Shown: positions 14,260 to 21,604, counted from the first letter of the stretch. The stretch is 24,670 bases of DNA from DATAEG01 sp036258135 (GCA_036258135.1 DATAEG010000154.1:1-24670); one strand, 5' to 3'. Numbers and translations: made by a program. The notes: a model not told the origin generated them from the sequence alone.

Positions 14260-15740
14260 CCAGCACCGACCTCGAGACGTTCGACTCGGTCAACCCGGCC
14301 ACCGGCGAGGTGCTGGCCACCGTGTCCGTGCACGACGCGGCCAGCATCGACGCCGCGGTGGCGGCCGCCCGTCCCGCGGCGCAGTGGTGGGGCGGGCTCG
14401 GCTTCAAGGAGCGCGCCCGCCGATTGCGGCAGTGGCGTGGGTGGCTGGTCAACCACGCCAACGAGCTGGCCGAGCTCGTGCACGAGGAGAACGGCAAGCC
14501 GGTCGATGACGCGATCATCGAGATCTCGGTGGCCGTGGAGCACTTGGACTGGGCGGCGACGCACGCGGGCAAGGTACTGCGGCGCACGTCCACCAGGCCT
14601 GGGTTACTGGCCGTCAACCACGGCGCCAGCGTGGAGTACGTGCCGTTCGGCGTGGTGGGCGTGATCGGTCCGTGGAACTGGCCGGTGCACACTCCGCTCG
14701 GGTCCATCAGTTACGCGCTGGCCGCGGGCAACGCGGTCGTATTCAAGCCCAGCGAGTACACCCCGTTGATCGGACAGTGGCTGGCAGACTCGTTCTCCCG
14801 GCTCACCACCGAGCAGCCCGTCTTCACCGTGGTCACCGGTCGCGCGGAGACCGGGGCCGCGTTGTGCCGGAGCGGCGTGGATAAGCTGGCTTTCACCGGA
14901 TCGACCGCCACCGGCAAGAAGGTGATGGCCGCCTGCGCGGAGACGCTGACTCCCGTCGTGATCGAATGCGGTGGCAAGGACGCGATGATCGTGGCCGCCG
15001 ACGCCGACATTGAAGCCGCGGCCGCCGGCGCGGCCTGGGGCGGGATGTCGAACGGCGGCCAGACGTGTGTCGGCATCGAGCGCGTGTACGTCGTCGCACC
15101 GGTGTACGAGCGCTATGTGGCGTCCCTGGTCTCCCAGACGAGCGAGCTCCGCGCGGGTGATGACCGCACGGCGGACTACGGGCCGATCACCGTGCCCGGG
15201 CAGCTGGACGTCATCGCCGCCCACATCGACGAGGCGCTGGATGCGGGGGCGACGGCGCTCGTGGGCGGCCGCAATTCGGTGCAGGCCCCATACGTCGGCC
15301 CCGTGGTGCTCGCCGACGTCCCCGCTGACAGCCGCGCCGAGCAGGACGAAACGTTCGGCCCGACCCTCACCGTGACCAGGGTGCGCGACGAGGACGAGGC
15401 GATCGCACGGGCCAACGGCACCAAGCTGGGGCTGGGCGCAGCGGTGTACAGCGCCAGGCGCGGGCGAGCCATCGCGGAACAACTGCGTTGCGGGATGGTG
15501 AGCGTCAACTCGGTCCTGACGTTCGCCTCGGTTCCGTCGCTGCCCTTCGGCGGTGTGGGCGCCTCCGGGTTCGGCCGCATCCACGGCCCGGACGGCTTGC
15601 GCGAGTTCGCCCGTTCCCGGGCCGTGACCGTCAAGCGCGCACCCGCGCCGATCGAGATCGCGAGCTTCGCCCGAAAGCCGGGCGCGATCAAGAGCCTGGC
15701 CACCGTGGTCCAGGCTCGCTGGGGACGGTCGCGCTACTGA
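14256..15740 (+). CDS. NAD(P)-dependent aldehyde dehydrogenase
   Basis: A 494-residue aldehyde dehydrogenase that oxidises an aldehyde to a carboxylic acid, probably the product of the overlapping GMC oxidoreductase. Key residues in order are Asn141 in the oxyanion motif PWNWP, Lys164 in VFKPSE, the NAD-binding F-T-G-S-T-A-T-G (213-220), the general base Glu237 in VIECGGKD, and the nucleophile Cys271 in GGQTC. The C-terminal S-L-P-F-G-G-V-G-A-S-G-F-G-R is also conserved. The GGAGGGGAG region just before the ATG supplies the ribosome site. The 3' end overlaps the convergent coiled-coil gene by 7 bases. The aldehyde substrate is not evident from sequence. Confidence 0.94.
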   Translation: MTSTDLETFDSVNPATGEVLATVSVHDAASIDAAVAAARPAAQWWGGLGFKERARRLRQWRGWLVNHANELAELVHEENGKPVDDAIIEISVAVEHLDWAATHAGKVLRRTSTRPGLLAVNHGASVEYVPFGVVGVIGPWNWPVHTPLGSISYALAAGNAVVFKPSEYTPLIGQWLADSFSRLTTEQPVFTVVTGRAETGAALCRSGVDKLAFTGSTATGKKVMAACAETLTPVVIECGGKDAMIVAADADIEAAAAGAAWGGMSNGGQTCVGIERVYVVAPVYERYVASLVSQTSELRAGDDRTADYGPITVPGQLDVIAAHIDEALDAGATALVGGRNSVQAPYVGPVVLADVPADSRAEQDETFGPTLTVTRVRDEDEAIARANGTKLGLGAAVYSARRGRAIAEQLRCGMVSVNSVLTFASVPSLPFGGVGASGFGRIHGPDGLREFARSRAVTVKRAPAPIEIASFARKPGAIKSLATVVQARWGRSRY

Positions 15741-16687
15741 CCCTCGGCGCTTGGTTGCGCGTCGGCTTCGCGGTGGGACTCGGGGATCGCGGCCAGGACC
15801 TCACCGAGCCGACTGTGCAACTCGTGCAGATCGAGCTGGGTTCGGCTGCGCACGTCGTGCAGGCTGGCGAGCTCTTGGTGGGCGTCGGCGACGATGTCCT
15901 CGGCCCGCCGTTCGGCCTCGCGCACCAAACGCTCGGCCTCGCCCTGCGCTGCGGCCCGGCGCTCCTCGTCGACGCGCATCTCCTCGGTCCGGCGCACCCG
16001 CAGTGCGATCTCGAAGTCCTCGCTCGCGGTGACCCGCGCCGCGGCCGCCTGGGCATCGAGTCGCTGCCGGGTAGCGGCGGACTCGCTGTCCAGCCGATCG
16101 ATCTCGGCGTGGGTGTCGGCCAACAGCTTGGCCGCGTCGGCGCGCGCCTTGTTGACGATCTCGGCGGCGGCCGCCTGCGCCGCCGCGAGCGTCTCGTCCG
16201 CCTCACGCTCGCGCTTGGCGGCAGCCTGCGTTGCGCGCTGAAGATCCTCCTGCGCCTGGCCCCGCATGCGTTGTGCATCCTCGTTGGCCTGTCGCCTGGT
16301 CTCCTGAGCGTCGGCGTCGCCGAGCGCGCGCACTCGCATCGCGTCCGCGTCGGCGGACTGACGGATCTGGCGCGCTTCGGCATGGGCGTTCTCGACCAAC
16401 GGCCTGAGCCTGGCGTGCACCGTCTCAGGCGTGATGGCCGTGGTGGCCTCGGCGACCTGGCGGCGAGCGGCCTCGACCTGGGCGTGCGCGTTGGCCAGCT
16501 GGGCGGCCAGATCGGCGCTACGGGCCAGGGCCGCGTCCCGTTCGGCGGCGAGCGCCTGGATCTCGGCATCGGTGCGGGCCACGTAGTCCTCGACCTGATT
16601 CCGGTCGTAGCCGCGCATCGAGACCTCGAAAGACCGGTCCGCAGCCTGCAAGATCGGGAACAGTTGCGACGTGTCGTCCTGGCTCAT
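15734..16687 (-). CDS. DivIVA/FilP-like coiled-coil protein
   Basis: A 317-residue protein with an N-terminal DivIVA-like motif (F-E-V-S-M-R-G-Y-D-R-N-Q-V-E-D-Y-V, residues 20-36), then an almost uninterrupted charged coiled coil rich in Ala, Glu, Arg, Asp and Gln to about residue 295. There is no membrane segment or signal peptide, so it is cytoplasmic. In Streptomyces the coiled-coil proteins FilP and Scy, which organise polar growth with DivIVA, are encoded next to a methylmalonyl-CoA epimerase and an acetyl-CoA acetyltransferase (from memory). The same neighbours are present here. A polar-growth or cytoskeletal role is therefore likely but inferred. The ATG at 16687 lies 6 bases after a minus-strand TAGGTT box. 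The 3' end overlaps the aldehyde dehydrogenase. Confidence 0.82.
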   Translation of the reverse strand: MSQDDTSQLFPILQAADRSFEVSMRGYDRNQVEDYVARTDAEIQALAAERDAALARSADLAAQLANAHAQVEAARRQVAEATTAITPETVHARLRPLVENAHAEARQIRQSADADAMRVRALGDADAQETRRQANEDAQRMRGQAQEDLQRATQAAAKREREADETLAAAQAAAAEIVNKARADAAKLLADTHAEIDRLDSESAATRQRLDAQAAAARVTASEDFEIALRVRRTEEMRVDEERRAAAQGEAERLVREAERRAEDIVADAHQELASLHDVRSRTQLDLHELHSRLGEVLAAIPESHREADAQPSAEGQ

Positions 16688-16693
16688 ATGGGA

Positions 16694-16699
16694 AACCTA
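16694..16699 (-). promoter_or_regulatory. -10 box of a leaderless promoter for the FilP-like gene
   Basis: On the minus strand TAGGTT fits TANNNT, followed by 6 bases (TCCCAT) and the ATG at 16687. No Shine-Dalgarno is present. Confidence 0.55.
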
Positions 16700-16716
16700 T
16701 CGAGTCGAGCTGCGAA

Positions 16717-16744
16717 TGGGCGGATATCCCTAAGCATCCGCCCA
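16717..16744 (-). terminator. Stem-loop after methylmalonyl-CoA epimerase
   Basis: TGGGCGGAT (16717-16725) and ATCCGCCCA (16736-16744) are perfect 9-base inverted arms with a 10-base loop. The stem begins 20 bases after the epimerase stop (minus strand) and ends just before the FilP-like promoter. It fits a terminator separating the two genes, although no T-run follows. Confidence 0.6.
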
Positions 16745-16763
16745 ACCTGTTGATCTTCTCCGG

Positions 16764-17174
16764 TCAGGCGGGCTCCATGAGCTCCAGCAGTACGCCGCCC
16801 GCGTCCTTGGGGTGGACGAAGTTGATTCGACTGCCTGAGGTACCCAGGCGCGGCTCGTCGTAGAGCAATCGCAGCCCTTTCGCGCGCAATTCGGCGCTGA
16901 CCGCCTCGAGGTCGGTGACCGTGTATGCCACCTGCTGCACTCCCGGACCGGCGCGGTCGAGGAACTTCGCGATCGTGGAGTCCGGCCCGAGCGGGGCCAG
17001 CAGCTGTAGCAGGGTCTCGCCGTCGCCCACCGCCAGCAGAGCCTCGCGCACGCCTTGGTCCTCGTTCGTCTCCTCATGAACGCAGACGAACCCGAACGTG
17101 TCGCGGTAGAAGCGCAACGCGGCGTCCATGTCCGCCACGGCGATTCCGACGTGGTCGATTCGCTCGAACATCAC
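16764..17174 (-). CDS. mce: Methylmalonyl-CoA epimerase
   Basis: Interconverts (2S)- and (2R)-methylmalonyl-CoA, linking propionyl-CoA carboxylation to the B12-dependent mutase. The 136-residue VOC-fold protein aligns well with the Propionibacterium enzyme as I recall it: I-D-H-V-G-I-A-V, L-L-Q-L-L-A-P-L, L-L-Y-D-E-P-R-L-G-T and the end L-L-E-L-M-E-P. Three metal ligands are seen: His8, Gln57 and Glu131. The fourth, normally His in G-x-H-H, is Gln81 in GVQQVAY. I recall the same QQ in mycobacterial relatives. GTG 17174 is used because AGGGA lies 7 bases upstream; ATG 17171 is the next codon. The gene is divergent from the thiolase and followed by a stem-loop. Confidence 0.92.
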   Translation of the reverse strand: MMFERIDHVGIAVADMDAALRFYRDTFGFVCVHEETNEDQGVREALLAVGDGETLLQLLAPLGPDSTIAKFLDRAGPGVQQVAYTVTDLEAVSAELRAKGLRLLYDEPRLGTSGSRINFVHPKDAGGVLLELMEPA

Positions 17175-17208
17175 ACCATCGTCCCTGCTCCGGGCCGCTC
17201 GCCGTGGT

Positions 17209-17214
17209 TAGGGT
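17209..17214 (+). promoter_or_regulatory. -10 box for acetyl-CoA acetyltransferase
   Basis: TAGGGT fits TANNNT, and the AGGAGG ribosome site follows at 17222-17227 with a 5-base spacer to the ATG at 17233. This gives a very short leader of about 10-15 bases that, unlike several neighbours, keeps a strong Shine-Dalgarno. Confidence 0.5.
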
Positions 17215-17232
17215 GGACTGCAGGAGGAAGCC

Positions 17233-18426
17233 ATGAGTGACCGCAATGTCATCGTCCACGGCGCCCGCACCCCGATGGGACGGCTGCTAGGAGCGTTGAA
17301 GGACCAGTCGGCCATGGACCTCGGCGGCGTGGCCATCAAGGCCGGCCTGGAGCGTTCTGGCATAACGCCAGAGCAGGTGCAGTACGTGATCATGGGTCAG
17401 GTGCTCCAGGCCGGAGCCGGGCAGATCCCGTCGCGGCAGGCGGCGGTCAAGGCCGGGATTCCCATGTCGGTCCCGTCGATCACCATCAACAAGGTGTGCC
17501 TGTCCGGCCTGGACGCCATCGCCCTGGCCGACCAGCTGATCCGGGCCGGCGAGTTCGACATCGTCGTGGCCGGCGGCATGGAGTCAATGACCAACGCGCC
17601 GCACTTGCTGCCCAACTCGCGGGTCGGGCAGAAGTACGGCTCCATCGAGATGCTGGACGCGATGGCCTACGACGGGCTGACCGACGCCTTTGACCACATC
17701 GCGATGGGCGCGTCCACGGAGCGCTACAACGCCAACCTCGGTCTGCGCCGGGAGGAGCAGGACGAGTTTGCGGCCCGCTCGCACCAGCGGGCGGCGCTGG
17801 CGCAGAAGAACGGCACGTTCGAGGAGGAGATCGCCCCGGTGCAGATCCCGCAGCGCCGCGGCGACCCGCTCGAGGTGACCGAGGACGAGGGCGTCCGGCC
17901 CGACACGACGGTCGAGGCCCTGGCCAAGCTCCGGCCCGCCTTCGACCCCGACGGCACTATCACCGCCGGCTCGTCCTCGCAGATCAGCGATGGCGCCTGC
18001 GCGGTGGTCGTCATGAGCATGGCCAGGGCGCGCGAGCTCGGCCTGGACTGGATCGCCGAGATCGGCGCGCATGGCAACGTGGCCGGGCCGGACAACTCGC
18101 TCCAGTCGCAGCCGGCCAACGCCGTCAAGCACGCGCTCGGCAAGGCAGGTCTCAGCGTGGCCGATCTGGACCTCGTCGAGATCAACGAGGCGTTCGCCGC
18201 GGTCGGTATCCAGTCCATGAAGGAGCTCGGGCTCGATCCGGAGATCGTGAACGTGAACGGTGGAGCCATCGCGTTGGGCCACCCGATCGGGATGTCCGGC
18301 GCCCGCTTGGCCTTCACCCTGGCTCTGGAGCTACGCCGGCGCGGCGGCGGGACCGGGGCGGCGGCGCTGTGCGGCGGGGGCGGGCAGGGCGACGCCCTAA
18401 TCCTGCACGTACCGTCTGGACGGTGA
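17233..18426 (+). CDS. Acetyl-CoA C-acetyltransferase (thiolase)
   Basis: A 397-residue thiolase that condenses two acetyl-CoA or cleaves acetoacetyl-CoA. The nucleophile Cys89 is in N-K-V-C-L-S-G, His350 is in G-G-A-I-A-L-G-H-P-I-G-M-S-G-A-R, and the second catalytic Cys380 is in L-C-G-G-G-G-Q-G. The A-G-G-M-E-S-M-T-N motif follows the nucleophile region, as is usual. The corresponding M. tuberculosis gene, next to the epimerase, is fadA4 (from memory). The ATG has a strong AGGAGG site. The TGA stop overlaps the meaB GTG by 4 bases, so the two are co-translated. The neighbourhood suggests a role in acyl-CoA degradation rather than polyhydroxyalkanoate synthesis; this is inference. Confidence 0.95.
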   Translation: MSDRNVIVHGARTPMGRLLGALKDQSAMDLGGVAIKAGLERSGITPEQVQYVIMGQVLQAGAGQIPSRQAAVKAGIPMSVPSITINKVCLSGLDAIALADQLIRAGEFDIVVAGGMESMTNAPHLLPNSRVGQKYGSIEMLDAMAYDGLTDAFDHIAMGASTERYNANLGLRREEQDEFAARSHQRAALAQKNGTFEEEIAPVQIPQRRGDPLEVTEDEGVRPDTTVEALAKLRPAFDPDGTITAGSSSQISDGACAVVVMSMARARELGLDWIAEIGAHGNVAGPDNSLQSQPANAVKHALGKAGLSVADLDLVEINEAFAAVGIQSMKELGLDPEIVNVNGGAIALGHPIGMSGARLAFTLALELRRRGGGTGAAALCGGGGQGDALILHVPSGR

Positions 18427-19391
18427 CCGCCTCCACTCGCCAGGTCGACGTTGAGGGGCTGGCTCAACGGGCCCGCCGCGGCGAGCCGCGCGCCGTCGCC
18501 CGGCTGATCTCGCTGGTGGAGAACGATCCGGCCCGGCGCCGCGAGATCGCCCGCGCTTTGGTCGCCGGGTCCGGGAACGCACAGGTCGTCGGAGTCACCG
18601 GGTCGCCCGGCGTGGGCAAGTCCACGACGACGGCGGCGTTGATCGCCACGCTCCGCAAAGACGATGTGCGCGTCGGCGTGCTCGCCGTGGATCCGTCCTC
18701 GCCGTTCTCCGGCGGCGCCCTCCTCGGGGACCGGGTACGCATGCAGGACCACGCCAACGATCCCGGCGTGTTCATCCGTTCCATGGCTACCCGTGGCCAC
18801 CTGGGCGGGCTGAGTGCGGCGGTACCGCAGGCCCTGCGCGTGCTGGACGGGGCCGGATGCGACGTCGTCCTGGTCGAGACTGTCGGCGTGGGGCAGGCGG
18901 AGGTGGAGATCGCCTCGCTGGCCGACACCACCGCGGTCCTGCTGGCGCCCGGCATGGGCGACGGCATTCAGGCGGTGAAGGCCGGCATTCTCGAGGTGGC
19001 CGATCTGCTCGTCGTCAACAAGGCCGACCGGGACGGTGCCGAGCAGGTGGCCCGGGACCTGCGTGCCATGCAGGCGCTGGGCGGGCGGCACTCGGAGCCC
19101 GGCGGGTGGCGTGCTCCGATCGTGATGAGCGTCGCCTCTCGGGGCGAGGGCATCGACGACATCCAGGCCGCCGTCGCCAAGCACCGCGACTGGCTCGTGC
19201 GCACCGGCGAGATGCAGCGCCGCCGCGAGGCACGCGCCGCCGCGGAAGTCGAAGCGCTGGCGCTGGAAAGCACGCGCACCCAGATCGCCGCCCTGCACGG
19301 GTCGGCGGCACTGCCCACCCTGGCGCGACGGGTGGTCGCCGGTGAGCTCGATCCGTTCGAGGCGGCCGACGAGTTGCTGGCCGCGACCTAG
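18423..19391 (+). CDS. meaB: Methylmalonyl-CoA mutase-associated GTPase MeaB
   Basis: A G3E-family GTPase chaperone that binds the adenosylcobalamin-dependent mutase, gates cofactor loading and protects it from inactivation. It is 322 residues from GTG 18423, which overlaps the thiolase stop (GTGA). The frame is open further upstream, but homology starts here. The P-loop G-S-P-G-V-G-K-S-T is at residues 60-68. Next come D-P-S-S-P-F-S-G-G-A-L-L-G-D-R-V-R-M, the E-T-V-G-V-G-Q-A-E-V-E switch segment and the guanine-specific V-N-K-A-D. TACCGT at 18410-18415 could be an internal -10 box. The TAG stop is in the left arm of the long palindromic repeat. The partner mutase begins at 24494. Confidence 0.95.
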   Translation: MTASTRQVDVEGLAQRARRGEPRAVARLISLVENDPARRREIARALVAGSGNAQVVGVTGSPGVGKSTTTAALIATLRKDDVRVGVLAVDPSSPFSGGALLGDRVRMQDHANDPGVFIRSMATRGHLGGLSAAVPQALRVLDGAGCDVVLVETVGVGQAEVEIASLADTTAVLLAPGMGDGIQAVKAGILEVADLLVVNKADRDGAEQVARDLRAMQALGGRHSEPGGWRAPIVMSVASRGEGIDDIQAAVAKHRDWLVRTGEMQRRREARAAAEVEALALESTRTQIAALHGSAALPTLARRVVAGELDPFEAADELLAAT

Positions 19392-19434
19392 TGTCCTGTA
19401 TTAAACATACTTCGGATACAGGACACTAGTGTCC
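19388..19434. repeat. Palindromic repeat, long copy, with a third half-arm
   Basis: CTAGTGTCCTGTAT (19388-19401) and ATACAGGACACTAG (19416-19429) are perfect 14-base inverted arms around a 14-base A/T-rich loop. The left arm contains the meaB TAG stop (19389-19391). A further CTAGTGTCC (19426-19434) overlaps the right end, making the perfect 14-base palindrome GGACACTAGTGTCC (19421-19434). The arms match the short copy at 9903-9927. It lies in the convergent gap between meaB and the small hydrophobic gene. It could be a bidirectional terminator, a miniature inverted-repeat element, or both. CTAG ends are reminiscent of IS630-type TA target sites; that link is inference. Confidence 0.78.
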
Positions 19435-19442
19435 TCCGGCGG

Positions 19443-19456
19443 GGGCGCTAGCGCCC
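19443..19456 (-). terminator. GC palindrome containing a stop codon
   Basis: GGGCGCTAGCGCCC is a perfect 14-base palindrome whose central TAG (minus strand, 19450-19448) is the stop of the 52-residue hydrophobic protein. It may end the minus-strand acyl-CoA dehydrogenase / DUF2127 operon. No T-tract is present and the loop is minimal, so the role is tentative. Confidence 0.4.
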
Positions 19457-19606
19457 GATTCGCTTGTTGCTTCGGCTTCCGATGAGCCCGGTGACCGCGA
19501 ACAGCAGGGCGACGAGCACGGCCAGCCAGAGCAGGCCCTTGATGACAGCGCCAATCATCCCGAGCAGCAGCCAGATGAGAATCAGGGCGACGATCACGGC
19601 GACCAT
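19448..19606 (-). CDS. Small hydrophobic two-helix membrane protein
   Basis: A 52-residue protein, short enough to be missed by length filters. It consists of two hydrophobic helices (about residues 2-20 and 24-41) joined by a short G-A-V-I-K-G turn, and a basic tail (R-S-N-K-R-I-G-R) that would face the cytoplasm. Similar short hydrophobic proteins with G-x-x-x-K-x-L-W-x-x-A-V patterns occur in many actinobacteria, without a known function. The ATG at 19606 is preceded by AGGAGG (minus strand, 19616-19611) with a 4-base spacer. That site overlaps the stop codon of the DUF2127 gene, so the two are almost certainly translationally coupled. The stop lies inside a GC palindrome. Confidence 0.8.
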   Translation of the reverse strand: MVAVIVALILIWLLLGMIGAVIKGLLWLAVLVALLFAVTGLIGSRSNKRIGR

Positions 19607-19614
19607 GGAGCCTC

Positions 19615-20403
19615 CTAAGCGCGGTCGCCTTCCATGATGGCACCGTTCGCGGGAGCACCGGCGGATCGCTCGACCTCCAACAGCGACTCCGCCTCCCGCT
19701 CGGCGTCGTAGGCGGCCCGTCCGCCGCGCAGCCCGAACAGCCGTTTGCTCACCAGGAGGTAGACGACGGCGGCCACGTTGATCAGCAGGGCGGCGACCCG
19801 GATCCAGGTGATCCGTTCGGTGAGTTCGTAGATCTCCAACGGCAGGAACAGTGACGTCGCGACGACCGCGAAGTACTCACCCCACCGCTTCAGCAGCCAC
19901 AGTCCAACGCCTTCGACGAGCTGCAGGCCGCCGTAGAAGAACAGGAATGCCGCGATGATGTCGAGGGTCGAGTGCCGCGCACTGAGAACGTTCTCGATCG
20001 CCCGGATGGTGGCGGAGTCGCTGACGTTGAAATGGATCTGGGCGAAGAACGGGCGCAGGGCGTCCAGGTCTCGGTCGAAGAGCTCCTTGAGGCTCACCTG
20101 GGTGCTGGACAGCCGGAGCACGGCCACCCCGAGCAGAACGATGATGCCGCCGCGCACCCACCGCTCGACGGCCAGCAACCGCAGGATGAACGCCGAGCGC
20201 AGCGCCTTGCCGCGCAACAACAAGGGCGCGTTCTCGGCGGGGCCGGTCTGGCTGGGCGGTCCGAGGACGTACGCGCCGCAACGCAGGCAGCGCCAGGCCT
20301 CGCCCTGTGGCGCGTCGGTGCGCATCCGAACGCGCAGCTCCGGCTCGTCCGGCGCGTAGGTCACATGGCCGTGCCGCGAGCAGCCACGCAAGTTCCAGTC
20401 CAT
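19615..20403 (-). CDS. DUF2127 membrane protein with N-terminal Cys/His cluster
   Basis: A 262-residue membrane protein. The N terminus has Cys8, His11 and His13 (G-C-S-R-H-G-H) and a C-x-x-C pair at 39 and 42 (C-L-R-C-G), which together look like a small metal-binding knuckle. Four membrane segments follow at about residues 84-100, 147-172, 178-193 and 204-220, matching the DUF2127 pattern (H-S-T-L-D, G-L-W-L-L-K-R-W-G-E-Y). The C terminus is charged and soluble. Its function is unknown. It starts 13 bases after the acyl-CoA dehydrogenase stop and its own stop overlaps the ribosome site of the hydrophobic protein, so the three genes form an operon. No clear Shine-Dalgarno precedes its ATG. 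Confidence 0.85.
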   Translation of the reverse strand: MDWNLRGCSRHGHVTYAPDEPELRVRMRTDAPQGEAWRCLRCGAYVLGPPSQTGPAENAPLLLRGKALRSAFILRLLAVERWVRGGIIVLLGVAVLRLSSTQVSLKELFDRDLDALRPFFAQIHFNVSDSATIRAIENVLSARHSTLDIIAAFLFFYGGLQLVEGVGLWLLKRWGEYFAVVATSLFLPLEIYELTERITWIRVAALLINVAAVVYLLVSKRLFGLRGGRAAYDAEREAESLLEVERSAGAPANGAIMEGDRA

Positions 20404-20416
20404 CGACCAGCCGGTG

Positions 20417-21592
20417 TCAGCGGAACGCCGCGATCCCGGTCAGCTCCTCGCCCAGGACGAGGGTGTGTACCTCGTGAGTGCCCTCGTAGGTGTAGACCGT
20501 CTCGAGGTTGAGCGCGTGCCGGAGAACGGGGTACTCGGTGGTGATCCCGCTGCCGCCCAGAATGCTGCGCGCCTCGCGGCAGATATCGAGGGCGGCGCGG
20601 ACGTTCGCGAACTTCCCGAAGCTGATGTGGACGGGCCGGATCCGCCCGGCGTCCTTGAGCGCACCGAGCCGTTGCGCGGTGAGCTGCATCTGGTTGAGCG
20701 TGACGGCCATCTCGGCGAGCTTGCGTTGGGTCAGCTGGAACGAGGCAATGGGCCGGTCGAATTGGACCCGCGTCCCTGCGTAGCCGAGCGTGCTGGCCAA
20801 CGCGTCGCGGGCCGACCCGACCACTCCCCAGACGATGCCGTACCGGGCCTCGCTGAGGCAGCCGAGCGGTGCCTTCAGGCCGCGCGCCTCGGGAAGCCTC
20901 GCCGATTCGGGCACGCGCACGTCGTCGAGGTGCAGCGCGCTGGTGACCGAGGCTCGGAGGGAGAGCTTGTGGTGGACGTCGGTGGTCGCGTAACCGGGCG
21001 TCCCGCGCTCGACCAGGAACCCCCGGATTCCGTCGTCGGTCCTGGCCCAGACGACGGCCACGTCCGCGACCGAGCCGTTGGTGATCCACATCTTCGAACC
21101 GTTCAGGATCCAGTCGGCACCCTCGCGGCGTGCCGAGGTGCGCATGCTGCCAGGGTCGGAGCCGGAGTCCGGCTCGGTCAGCCCGAAGCAGCCGATAAGC
21201 TCGCCGCGCGCCATGCCCGGCAGCCACCGCTGCTTCTGCTCCTCGCTGCCGTACGCGTGGATCGCGAACATCGCCAGCGAGCCCTGCACGCTGACCAGGG
21301 AGCGCAAGCCGCTGTCGACGGCCTCGATCTCGGTGCAGGCGATGCCGTACTGGGTGGCGCTGCCGCCGGGGCAGCCGTAGCCGTCCAAGTGCATGCCCAA
21401 GACGCCCAGCTTGCCGAACTCCAGCGCCAGGTCGCGGGCCGGCAGCTCACCGTCCTCGAACCACTGCTGGATGTGGGGACGGAGCGTGTCGTCGCAGAAC
21501 TTCGCCACCGTGTCGCGGAGCAATCGGTCCTCGCCGTCCAGGTCGTCGCGCAGATCCAGCAGATCCAGACGGTCGATGTGTTCGGCGGCCAT
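20417..21592 (-). CDS. Acyl-CoA dehydrogenase, glutaryl-CoA dehydrogenase-like
   Basis: A 391-residue FAD-dependent acyl-CoA dehydrogenase. It resembles glutaryl-CoA dehydrogenase more than the short-chain enzymes: R-S-L-V-S-V-Q-G-S-L (97-106) matches the segment with the substrate-binding Arg94, the peptide G-C-F-G-L-T-E-P-D-S-G-S-D-P binds FAD, and the catalytic base Glu370 is in T-Y-E-G-T-H-E-V-H, the same position as Glu370 of mature human GCDH. Glutaryl-CoA would be oxidised and decarboxylated to crotonyl-CoA in lysine and tryptophan breakdown; other dicarboxyl-CoA substrates are possible. The ATG is 6 bases after a minus-strand TAGTGT box. It is divergent from the MarR gene and heads the operon with DUF2127. 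Confidence 0.92.
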   Translation of the reverse strand: MAAEHIDRLDLLDLRDDLDGEDRLLRDTVAKFCDDTLRPHIQQWFEDGELPARDLALEFGKLGVLGMHLDGYGCPGGSATQYGIACTEIEAVDSGLRSLVSVQGSLAMFAIHAYGSEEQKQRWLPGMARGELIGCFGLTEPDSGSDPGSMRTSARREGADWILNGSKMWITNGSVADVAVVWARTDDGIRGFLVERGTPGYATTDVHHKLSLRASVTSALHLDDVRVPESARLPEARGLKAPLGCLSEARYGIVWGVVGSARDALASTLGYAGTRVQFDRPIASFQLTQRKLAEMAVTLNQMQLTAQRLGALKDAGRIRPVHISFGKFANVRAALDICREARSILGGSGITTEYPVLRHALNLETVYTYEGTHEVHTLVLGEELTGIAAFR

Positions 21593-21598
21593 GGGGCG

Positions 21599-21604
21599 AC
21601 ACTA
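21599..21604 (-). promoter_or_regulatory. -10 box of a leaderless promoter for the acyl-CoA dehydrogenase
   Basis: On the minus strand TAGTGT fits TANNNT, then 6 bases (CGCCCC) and the ATG at 21592. No Shine-Dalgarno is present. TTCGGG lies 17 bases upstream as a weak -35 candidate. The shared region with the MarR promoter (21593-21661, 69 bases) would let the MarR protein control both directions. Confidence 0.55.

Noticed and set aside
17724..19298. Long minus-strand open frame across the thiolase and meaB
   Set aside because: Antisense shadow of two confidently assigned enzymes with complete active-site motifs.
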